Below, piece after piece: positions 7,701 to 13,586 of a stretch of DNA of 13,586 nt (position 1 is the first letter of the stretch; the number at the start of each line of letters is the position of its first letter). This DNA is from an uncultured Bacteroidia bacterium (GTDB lineage: Bacteria; Bacteroidota; Bacteroidia; Bacteroidales; CAJPTX01), in the NCBI GenBank assembly GCA_938038735.1, contig CALHSW010000025.1, positions 1 to 13,586 on the forward strand. The letters run 5' to 3'. Made by a program: the position numbers and the translations under genes. The notes below the pieces were generated by a model. That model was not told the DNA's origin. It searched no databases and saw nothing but the letters and a program-made list of their open reading frames with translations.

Positions 7701-10700
7701 GTCGTGCCCTGAGGCTGGAAGCATGGTGGGGATCGTGGCCTACGGGGTGGAGATTGCGCCGACGGCTCCAGATGTCATGGTGTTTATGCTAAGCGATGCG
7801 GTAGCCCCAAAGAAGAACATGGGCGTTGAGGCATTGCCGGTATCGATTGTTAACCGATCGGTTAACCCCGTGCCGAGCGTGCAGCTCGTGGTGACGGTTG
7901 ATAGCGTGGCAAAGGTGACAAAGGTCGTTGAGAACCTAAAGCCCTTTGAGGATCGGGTGGTGCTGGTGGACATGGATTTCTCCACGAACGACCCGCTAGG
8001 ACATCTCTTTGCGGTGGAGGCAGAGGCCAGGCTGGAGGGGGATGTGGATGTGACCAATAATGCTGACAACACAGAAGTGTATAACATGGGCGATGTCAAC
8101 CCTCACCCCGAAACCGCAAAAGAATATGGATTCTTCAAAGACCCAAAGGTGACGGTGAAGGTAGACCAACCGGTGCTATACACCGACGAGGGGGGCGCGC
8201 AGCGAGGCTATGGGCCTGGCGTTGGCGGGATACAGTACTCCTCCGTGCATTTCGTGCCGAGCGATTCGAGCAAGGTGGTGGAGATCGAGTTCAGTGATTG
8301 GGATATTGACGAGGGGGCGGCCGTGGGGGTCTTCGCGAAGGATCTGGCGGAGGCATTTAACTATGATGATGAGGTTGAGACGTTTGCGCTGGCGGGCAAA
8401 CGGGGCAGCCGGGAAGCACCTAGGGTGGCGACCTCAATGGCTGAGGATGGTGGCCTCTACGTGTTCTTTGTCGGGAAGCCGACCGAACCCGCCGCGGGCT
8501 GGGTGGCCGAGGTGCGCCAGGTGGCTAAAGAGAACTACTTCACGCTAAGCAAGGTGACCACAGAAACCAATAGGCAGGATAGCACGGCGGCGGTGTCGGT
8601 AGTGCTAAAGAACAACGTTAATGATCAGCGGCAGGTGAACGTTGACGTGGCCATAGAGGGCGAGGAGTACCCGGAAAGCCTTACGATACCATTGGTGAAG
8701 GGCGGTAGCGAGGAGACCTACATGATAGGGAGTATAGATGCTCCAGCACCATCGTACAGGCAGATAGCGGTGACGGTGCGTGGCAGCGATCGGGTTATCT
8801 CCGACAATACGAAGACCGCGTTCGTGGGGAACGATAGCTACCCTTTCTGGGGGCAGTTTGAATCGGTTGACCTGGTGAAGGTGGTTCGTGCTGACGCTGG
8901 GGCGAGCGGCGTGGAGCTTAGCTCCGTGGAGCCGCACTGGTTGGTGAGCTACCAGCTAGACAAGGAACTCAGCCTCTACGCTGGAAAAAATGCTTTGAGG
9001 GTGGCGCTCTCGGAGGCGCCAATAACCGAGATGCTTCCTGCCACGCTGCATGTGTGGGTGGATGCCGATGGCAATGGCCAGTTTGACGAGGCTAAGGAGC
9101 ATTTTGAAACGGCGTTGGCGGAGGGGCAGAGCCGTTACGATGTGCTAGTAGATTTAAGCGGGGCGACAGCGGGCGCGCAGCGCATGCGCGTGGCGTTGAT
9201 ACCCGATAAGCAGAAGGACGATTTCTTCAATGGTAAAGTGGCGGAATGGGGCCAGATGATAGACCTCACGGCAAAGGTGATTGAGGGGGCGAACCCTGCC
9301 GCCAATGACCTAGCGGTGGCGGCGTTTACGCCGATAGCATCGGGGGTTAATTTGGGCCAGCAGCCGGTGCAGGCTACCATCGTCAACAACGGCGTGGAGG
9401 CGGAGCAGAACGTGGAGGTAACGCTGGAGGTGTTTGAGAATGGGGGTAGCGAAGCGGCGCAGACCATCAAAGGCACCGTGGCCACGATTGCAGGCGTTGG
9501 CGGCACCGCGGCGTGCGATTTCGGCGGGCAGAAGGTGGACCTGGGCAAGGCAGGAACAGCGTACACGCTGCGGGTGTCAGTGCCTGAGGATGGGGTGCTT
9601 GAGAACAACAGCCTAACCCAGGAGGTGGTTTCCGCGCTGTTGCCTGTAGCGGGCAAGAAGTATGCGCTTGACTTTAAGAAGGTGAAGGGCGAGGGGCTTG
9701 ACTTCGCGCAGCTTGGGCTGGAGAAGAGGTTGGGCGATACGTCAACGCTAGAGGGGTGGTTCTACCTGCGCGACACGCAGTTCGCCACGCTATTTGAGTC
9801 CGATGGGCTGTGGGTGGCCGCGACGGGCAATGGCGGGGGCAACATCCCGCGGAACGGATTAGCCATTGTCTTCGGGAGCAATGCGCGTACTTACATCTCA
9901 AAGCCTGAGACACTAACGCCGGGGCAGTACCACCACGTGGCGATGGCGTTCTTCAAACCGAAGTACAGCTCTGATGCGCAGGTAAAACTATATGTTGATG
10001 GGGTTGAGCAAGAGTTTAAACTAGGGAATGGGAGGTACACCGCGCCCGACTTCACGAAGATGGTAGGCGCCGTGGCGTTCAATGGGCAGGTGGCGATGCT
10101 GCGCATATGGAGTAAGACCCTCAAAGAGGCTGAGGTGCAAGCGAATAAGGATAAGAGCGTGCGCCAGGCAAATGGCACCCTGCCCCCGGATTGCGAGGCG
10201 GAGTTCATGATGAACGAGGGGCGTTGGGCTTACACCGCTTCGGGTAGCGACCTTGTGAAGATAGAGAGCGAGCGTAACGACGGTGTATGGGCAGATTTAA
10301 GGCTCCTACGCAGCATAACCCTGAGGAACCAGGAGGGCGAGGCAACATGGACGAAAGATGGTGACAAGCTGGTTATTGAGATGCCGGGTACAGTAGGATC
10401 GGCCATGTCCGCCACGGTGGAATCGCTTGCCACGCTGTGGCCAGGCACAGTGGTTACCATGGGGGCTACAAAGGTGGAGAAGGGGTCTTCGCTTACGTTT
10501 AGCAACCAGGAGGTGACGTTGGAAGCCAAGTGCAAGGTGCTGGGAGTGGATGTGACGCAAACCGTAGTGGTGCGGCTGGAGACAGCCCGATCGTCGGAGG
10601 CGAAGCTAACGAACCTTGCGATGAATAGGGCAGACAATGTGAATTTGAAGCAGGATGTATCGCAGGCCGTAGATGGGCAAACCGTGCTGCTGGCGGGGGT

Positions 10701-13586
10701 TGAGAACCAATCGGCCACAGAGATAGTGGATCTGACCGCGGTGAAGCTCGTGGTGACCCTCTCTGATGGTGCCTCGCTAGAGTATGGTAATCAGCGGGTG
10801 AAGACGGGGGAGACGATTACGGTGGATCTCACCTCGACGGTGCTGCTTAAGGTGGTGTCGGAGAATGAGCGTTTCGTAAACTGCTACTCCGTAGAGCTAC
10901 AGGCACAGAAGCAGCCGCAGACGATAAAGAGCTGGGAACCCATGGCGGCAAGCTACGTCTTCACGAACCAAACGTATCAACTGAAAGCTGAGAGCAGCAG
11001 CGGGCAGCCGGTGGTGTTCTACTCGGAGGATGCGGATGTGGTGACCGTGGATAGCGAGGGCAAGCTGCGCACGGCGGGTATAGGCAAGACGAACGTGGTG
11101 GCATCAGTGCCGGCCAGCGATCGGTACGCGGCGGCCGAGGTGCAAAAGCGGTCGGTAGAGGTGACCCCTGCGCAGCTCACCATAAAGCCAAAGATGGAGA
11201 TAGAGGAGGGCGAAGAGCCGTGGCTCAATTTGGAGTATACGGGGCGGCAATTCAACGAGTCGCCGGCAGCCTTCACGAAGACCCCCGAGTACGCGATATA
11301 CTTTGCTAACGGCGAGGAGTGGGACGCGAGCATGGGGCCGCTGGCGCCGGATGATTACCCGGTGAAGCCGCTCAACTACAGCGCGCCGTACCCGGATGGG
11401 AACTACATCGTGACGGCGGAAGCGGGGACGCTCAAGGTGAAGCCTTCGGCGACAAACAAGAGGGTCACCTTCACGGTGAAAGATGCAGAAAACGCACCGC
11501 TTAAGGAAGCGATTGTGGCGATTGATGGCGCAGAGCTGAAGACCGATGCTACTGGGAAGACGAGCATAGTGCTTGCCCCAGGGAGCTACGACTACGTTGT
11601 GACGCTGAAAGACTACACGAAGGCCGAGGGGGAGGTGACGGTGGCGGACGCCGATCAGGATGTACCGGTGTCTTTGACCAAGCTGGAGGTGAAGATAACC
11701 TACGTGGCAGGTGCCCATGGAGCAATTGGCGGTGAGACCGTTCAGAGGCTGCCCAAGGGCGTAATGACCAAGGCGGTGACGGCAGCACCAGAGGATGGGT
11801 ATGAATTTGACAGGTGGGATGACGATAAAACCAAGGGCGCAACGAGAAGCGACAAGGCTGAGACGGATAAAACCTACACGGCGAGCTTTAAGGTGAAGAC
11901 GTACACGTTGACCTATGAGGTCGGCGTGGGGGGAGAGTTCGTGAGCGGCGCAGATACCCAAAAGCAGAAAGGACAACTGGGAGCGGATGGGAAAGAGGTA
12001 GAGGTGAAGGCGAAGGAAGGGTACGTGTTTGTGGGGTGGAGCGATGGGAAGCTTGATGCGAAGCGAAGCGACAAGATCGGGGATAGAACCCTCACGGCCC
12101 ACTTTGAGATGGTGTTTAAGTTGCCGCTGGTGGAGAACTTCAATGGGCTGACAGAAATGCCGGCGCATTGGCGCGTGGAGAACTACTCCACGGAGGATGC
12201 GGCAGTATGGAAGGTGGGGGATAAATTTGGAGATGCGCCAAATTCAAGAATGCCGGCAGAGGCAGCGTGTGCGTACATAAAGCCAAACTTTTCTGCGTCA
12301 ACAAATGCTTCGCTTACTACGCCGTGGCTGAGCGTGGAGGGATTTAGCGGGACACTCAAAATGAGCTTTAAACCGTATGTATTTAGTACTGTATACGGGC
12401 CCAACAAACTTGTGCTTCAGTACAGGGTGAGTGTAAAAGATGGGTGGCATGATTTAGAGACAATGACGAATGAATATCCGGCACGTCTTAAAGAGAAGTC
12501 CGTTCCAGATTTGTTAGGGCATGAGTATGTGCAATTTAGATGGGTATTTGATTCTCCTACATACTCAGGCGGTGCAGCGGTTGATGACATCGCAATAGGT
12601 GTCACATCGACGCAGCCGTTCAGTGTGAAATACACGGCAGGTGCGAATGGGAAGGTTACGCTGAAGCCGACTGACCCATCGAAAGCGCAGAAAAGCGTAA
12701 CGGTTACGAAGCCCAATACGTCTGTGACGGCGGTGGCGGATGCTGGCTATGAGTTTGAGCAGTGGAGTGATGGGAACACCCAGGCCACGCGAAGGGACGG
12801 TACGTCAGGAGCGTTCACGGCGAGCTTTAGGGCCAAAGTGGGTGTGGTAACGCTGCAGTACGCTGCGGGCGAAGGTGGGTCCATCGCAGGCTCTAGCTAC
12901 CAAACGAACGTAAAAGTTGGGAGCGATGGGGAGTCGGTGACGGCAGTGCCAGATAAGGGCTACCGTTTCGTGAAGTGGAGCGATGATGTGAATGAGAATC
13001 CGCGTACGGATAGGAACGTGCAAGAGGACGTGAATGCGACGGCTGTGTTTGCCCTTAACGTTTATGCATTGACCTACAATGCGGGCGAACACGGTACGAT
13101 TGCGGAGAACGGCACGCAGCAGGTAGAGCATGGGAAGGATGGGAAGCCGGTGGAGGCGAAGGCGAACCCGGGCTACCATTTCGTGAAGTGGAGCGATGGC
13201 GTGACTGAGAATCCGCGTACGGATACGCAGGTGACTGGTGATATAAACGTTACCGCGGAGTACGAAAAGGACAATACGCAGCCGACAACGGCCACGCTGG
13301 CGTTCGTGGTAAGTGATGCGAATGGCTTCGTGGAGGGCGCGAGCGTGAAGATTGAGGGTGTGACCGATGCGAAGAAGACGGATGCCAACGGCGAGGCGAA
13401 GTTTGAGGGGCTGGAGGTTGACAAGGAGTACAGCTACACGGTGAGCAAGAAGGACTATACCACGAAGAGCGCCAAGGTGACGCTGAAAGCCGACCTGCCG
13501 CCGGTGGAGGTGACGCTTGAGAAGTCTGCATCGCAGCCGACAACGGCCACGCTGGCGTTCGTGGTGAAGGATGCGAATGGCTTCGT
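4741..13586 (+). CDS. Giant secreted subtilisin-family (S8) protease-adhesin, C-terminus beyond window
   Basis: One open frame of 2948 codons with no stop, cut by the right edge. Residues 1-21 are a signal peptide (MRKGRF, hydrophobic core, LRA|Q). Residues about 22-215 look like a propeptide. The S8 domain (about 241-515) has all key residues: Asp253 (GLWDED), His279 (GHGHHTAG), oxyanion Asn382 (SAGN) and Ser455 (GTSMACP). A P-domain-like sandwich with LVNDLDLSV follows (about 520-660), then Ig/FN3-like modules (FN3 about 748-832), CARDB-like domains (about 1006-1115 and 1518-1632), a GEVED-like domain (about 1385-1510), LamG-like (1641-1826), Big_2-like (about 2070-2140), a regulatory-like domain (2241-2316), InlB B-repeats and a cleaved-adhesin domain. 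The protein should reach the cell surface and combine proteolysis with binding. A type IX C-terminal sorting domain is expected but not visible. No Shine-Dalgarno precedes ATG; the leader is A/T-rich, as usual in this phylum. Substrate unknown. Confidence 0.95.
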   Translation, partial: MRKGRFLLIALFLLAPFGLRAQEVVRFGQYTVMPEQNVLQTPAKRTRGAGSGQSSLELGLPANGRVNVLMQFAKVPDAKALAKLSKRGVKLEGYVGGNTYYAQVLPGKRPQDFAGCNATSVMAMRPEWKVSSLLAEGSVPQWADRGNGRVEVRLSWFSNVDAAYAAERVGALEGCRVLSSAERFASMRVEMPLAQVKKLAAMPWVQRVSPVEPPQEVNDVRGTMLSTGSVLAQPVSLGGRGLTGKGVKIGLWDEDVTRHVDLGDRVHILEAEQGTPTGHGHHTAGIIAGNGLLDPAARGVAPEAELYTMNFNVGRNGKVPEQEMVEVADTYNISLSSNSYGITYGYLCGKDSLLSYSFGSAYNQDLITNWLPELTLIYSAGNSQSDCPGHQYGSSVNRSKNAIHVGAIDEEGGMTSFSSWGPMDDGRLLPTVSAKGLHVYSMMPENGHDYMDGTSMACPMVTGHAALLTQRYHQLNGGANPSSALLKGLLANTAVDRGNPGPDYSYGYGIVNAEAAVVALENGWYKLDTMQSGMSKPPITIEVPAGVKQLRVMLTWIDPVVDKEYAYGEPALVNDLDLSVSQGGAPVQPWVLDRGNPEKPATRGMDAINNIEQVVIDNPEAGTATVTIGGQDKIKDNNGEEGQAYVVTWYFDYGQPKLLHPLGGEVFSPSDTILLRTEWLVGETMAEISYDDGKTYSYLGKVNEVFSTPLLFPKDAPATSKARVRVTDSKGHVLVNAKPFTLAPAPQEVEYAAEMCNLGSWRLKWEAESRVTKYEVLQADVPTGKWSVLGETALTSYSIPKEKIVKGGRNVFAVRAKLADGAVGPRSLGVLVEEGTPLTIKKDDLPFRETFTMLPPPSATLLWGDKIEPFTTPTFAGFNMPVGSQIYVAQAMEDATSSVPFEDIDNTLKISLCDVDLSGVPAGSDLVFHSVVMADEGTQVRLLVNGSRVNLMSGEAEYTGATGLSTDLYWSLKEVAGNPNVKMELQVSCPEAGSMVGIVAYGVEIAPTAPDVMVFMLSDAVAPKKNMGVEALPVSIVNRSVNPVPSVQLVVTVDSVAKVTKVVENLKPFEDRVVLVDMDFSTNDPLGHLFAVEAEARLEGDVDVTNNADNTEVYNMGDVNPHPETAKEYGFFKDPKVTVKVDQPVLYTDEGGAQRGYGPGVGGIQYSSVHFVPSDSSKVVEIEFSDWDIDEGAAVGVFAKDLAEAFNYDDEVETFALAGKRGSREAPRVATSMAEDGGLYVFFVGKPTEPAAGWVAEVRQVAKENYFTLSKVTTETNRQDSTAAVSVVLKNNVNDQRQVNVDVAIEGEEYPESLTIPLVKGGSEETYMIGSIDAPAPSYRQIAVTVRGSDRVISDNTKTAFVGNDSYPFWGQFESVDLVKVVRADAGASGVELSSVEPHWLVSYQLDKELSLYAGKNALRVALSEAPITEMLPATLHVWVDADGNGQFDEAKEHFETALAEGQSRYDVLVDLSGATAGAQRMRVALIPDKQKDDFFNGKVAEWGQMIDLTAKVIEGANPAANDLAVAAFTPIASGVNLGQQPVQATIVNNGVEAEQNVEVTLEVFENGGSEAAQTIKGTVATIAGVGGTAACDFGGQKVDLGKAGTAYTLRVSVPEDGVLENNSLTQEVVSALLPVAGKKYALDFKKVKGEGLDFAQLGLEKRLGDTSTLEGWFYLRDTQFATLFESDGLWVAATGNGGGNIPRNGLAIVFGSNARTYISKPETLTPGQYHHVAMAFFKPKYSSDAQVKLYVDGVEQEFKLGNGRYTAPDFTKMVGAVAFNGQVAMLRIWSKTLKEAEVQANKDKSVRQANGTLPPDCEAEFMMNEGRWAYTASGSDLVKIESERNDGVWADLRLLRSITLRNQEGEATWTKDGDKLVIEMPGTVGSAMSATVESLATLWPGTVVTMGATKVEKGSSLTFSNQEVTLEAKCKVLGVDVTQTVVVRLETARSSEAKLTNLAMNRADNVNLKQDVSQAVDGQTVLLAGVENQSATEIVDLTAVKLVVTLSDGASLEYGNQRVKTGETITVDLTSTVLLKVVSENERFVNCYSVELQAQKQPQTIKSWEPMAASYVFTNQTYQLKAESSSGQPVVFYSEDADVVTVDSEGKLRTAGIGKTNVVASVPASDRYAAAEVQKRSVEVTPAQLTIKPKMEIEEGEEPWLNLEYTGRQFNESPAAFTKTPEYAIYFANGEEWDASMGPLAPDDYPVKPLNYSAPYPDGNYIVTAEAGTLKVKPSATNKRVTFTVKDAENAPLKEAIVAIDGAELKTDATGKTSIVLAPGSYDYVVTLKDYTKAEGEVTVADADQDVPVSLTKLEVKITYVAGAHGAIGGETVQRLPKGVMTKAVTAAPEDGYEFDRWDDDKTKGATRSDKAETDKTYTASFKVKTYTLTYEVGVGGEFVSGADTQKQKGQLGADGKEVEVKAKEGYVFVGWSDGKLDAKRSDKIGDRTLTAHFEMVFKLPLVENFNGLTEMPAHWRVENYSTEDAAVWKVGDKFGDAPNSRMPAEAACAYIKPNFSASTNASLTTPWLSVEGFSGTLKMSFKPYVFSTVYGPNKLVLQYRVSVKDGWHDLETMTNEYPARLKEKSVPDLLGHEYVQFRWVFDSPTYSGGAAVDDIAIGVTSTQPFSVKYTAGANGKVTLKPTDPSKAQKSVTVTKPNTSVTAVADAGYEFEQWSDGNTQATRRDGTSGAFTASFRAKVGVVTLQYAAGEGGSIAGSSYQTNVKVGSDGESVTAVPDKGYRFVKWSDDVNENPRTDRNVQEDVNATAVFALNVYALTYNAGEHGTIAENGTQQVEHGKDGKPVEAKANPGYHFVKWSDGVTENPRTDTQVTGDINVTAEYEKDNTQPTTATLAFVVSDANGFVEGASVKIEGVTDAKKTDANGEAKFEGLEVDKEYSYTVSKKDYTTKSAKVTLKADLPPVEVTLEKSASQPTTATLAFVVKDANGF
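8893..9270 (+). other. GEVED-like domain with calcium-binding-type loop (part of giant protease)
   Basis: Residues about 1385-1510. VWVDADGNGQFDEAKE places Asp1441, Asp1443, Asn1445 and Asp1449 at EF-hand-like positions 1, 3, 5 and 9. It is followed by the family's RMRVAL strand and by GKVAEWGQMIDLTAKV where the name-giving GEVEDY motif would be; that motif is therefore degenerate. GEVED domains are common accessory modules of Bacteroidota secreted proteins. Calcium binding is inferred from the loop only. Confidence 0.6.
9661..10218 (+). other. LamG/concanavalin A-like domain (part of giant protease)
   Basis: Residues about 1641-1826. The order of strands is that of LamG_3: STLEGWFYLRD, a Phe-Glu-Ser core, LAIVFGS, a GQYHHVAMAFF segment, VKLYVDGVEQ, and GQVAMLRIWSKTLKEAEV. 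The W-x-H-V-A and LYVDG motifs are the hallmarks. Such modules typically bind glycans or proteins; here a role in adhesion is inferred. Confidence 0.8.
11692..12114 (+). repeat. InlB B-type repeats 1 and 2 (part of giant protease)
   Basis: Residues about 2318-2384 and 2386-2458. Each follows the pattern Y-x-AG-xx-G-x-I ... V-x-A-x-PE-x-GY-x-F-xx-W-(S/D)-D ... R-x-D ... T-A-x-F (for example PEDGYEFDRWDDD, KEGYVFVGWSDG). This is the divergent InlB B-repeat/Listeria-Bacteroides repeat family found in surface adhesins. The two copies are more divergent from each other than repeats 4 and 5 are. Confidence 0.85.
12121..12603 (+). other. Cleaved-adhesin (MAM-like) domain, AT-rich, between InlB repeats
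   Basis: Residues 2461-2621. It starts LPLVENFNGLTEMPAHWRVE, carries SLTTPWLSVEG, and ends with YVQFRWVFDSPTYSGGAAVDDIAIG, the typical jelly-roll pattern of the cleaved-adhesin domain (PF07675) of gingipains and HagA. Base composition falls clearly: 12361-12420 has 24 G/C of 60 by hand count, against 39 of 60 at 13141-13200. An intact InlB repeat lies on either side, so the domain looks inserted into the repeat array. Confidence 0.78.
12616..13266 (+). repeat. InlB B-type repeats 3, 4 and 5 (part of giant protease)
   Basis: Residues about 2626-2698, 2702-2770 and 2774-2842. Core motifs are ADAGYEFEQWSDG, DKGYRFVKWSDD and NPGYHFVKWSDG. Repeats 4 and 5 are offset by exactly 213 nt (71 codons), with identical DNA stretches such as TTTCGTGAAGTGGAGCGATG (from 12966 and 13179) and GAGAATCCGCGTACGGATA. 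This indicates recent duplication or gene conversion of that pair. Confidence 0.88.
13277..13586 (+). repeat. 85-residue tandem repeat, one full copy and start of a second (part of giant protease)
   Basis: The DNA at 13277-13331 recurs at 13532-13586 with 52 of 55 bases identical, a period of 255 nt. The encoded unit begins SQPTTATLAFVV-x-DANGF and folds, by pattern, as a regulatory-like/Cna-B-like beta sandwich (ASVKIEG, KTDANGEAKFEGLE, YSYTVSKKDY). A diverged relative occurs at residues 2241-2316 (TFTVKDAENAPLKEA...KTDATGKTS...KDYTKAEG). The second copy is cut by the window edge, so more copies may follow. Confidence 0.9.

Noticed and set aside
11104..12168. 354-codon minus-strand reading frame opposite the protease gene
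   Set aside because: It is an antisense shadow of GC-biased codons; the product is His/Arg/Leu-rich and lacks any motif, while the plus strand encodes recognisable InlB repeats here.
13060..13586. Direct repeats considered as a CRISPR-like array
   Set aside because: The repeats are in-frame coding repeats of 213 and 255 nt inside one protein, not short repeats with unique spacers.

Overview
The window looks like chromosomal DNA from a Bacteroidota member, most likely order Bacteroidales and close to Porphyromonadaceae. This is inference, from three things: promoter -7 boxes of the TAnnTTTG type (TACCTTTG or near variants) ahead of most genes; gene families largely typical of this phylum (PF09820 AAA-ATPase-like protein, DUF6266, PF13568-type outer-membrane barrels, rubrerythrin); and a giant secreted protease with InlB-like B-repeats and a gingipain-type cleaved-adhesin domain. 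The DNA is fairly GC-rich for the group. No tRNA, rRNA, IS transposase, phage gene or CRISPR array was found.

Layout. Positions 1-958 (minus) hold the N-terminal 319 codons of an AAA-ATPase-like protein cut by the left edge. Positions 959-1492 are non-coding and contain two diverged copies of a hairpin-rich, REP-like unit. Next comes a complete rubrerythrin (1493-2071, minus), then a two-gene minus-strand cassette of outer-membrane beta-barrel proteins (3624-2899 and 2887-2204, 11 nt apart), then a DUF6266 protein (3726-4457, minus). A 283-nt divergent intergenic region follows, carrying a perfect 17-bp inverted repeat between two opposite promoters.

From 4741 to the right edge (8846 nt, about two thirds of the window) there is one uninterrupted plus-strand reading frame of at least 2948 codons. 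It encodes a signal peptide, a propeptide-like region, a subtilisin (S8) domain with intact Asp253/His279/Asn382/Ser455, a long stack of beta-sandwich modules (P-domain-like, FN3-like, CARDB-like, GEVED-like, LamG-like, Big_2-like), then regulatory-like beta domains, five InlB B-type repeats and a cleaved-adhesin module. It is truncated at the right edge inside a new copy of an 85-residue repeat.

How the genes fit together. The surface and envelope theme is strong: two barrels and a giant secreted protease-adhesin. The protease has the expected form of a type IX secretion substrate, but the C-terminal sorting domain would lie beyond the window, so that route is inferred. Rubrerythrin fits an anaerobe needing peroxide defence. 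No evidence ties the AAA protein to the rest.
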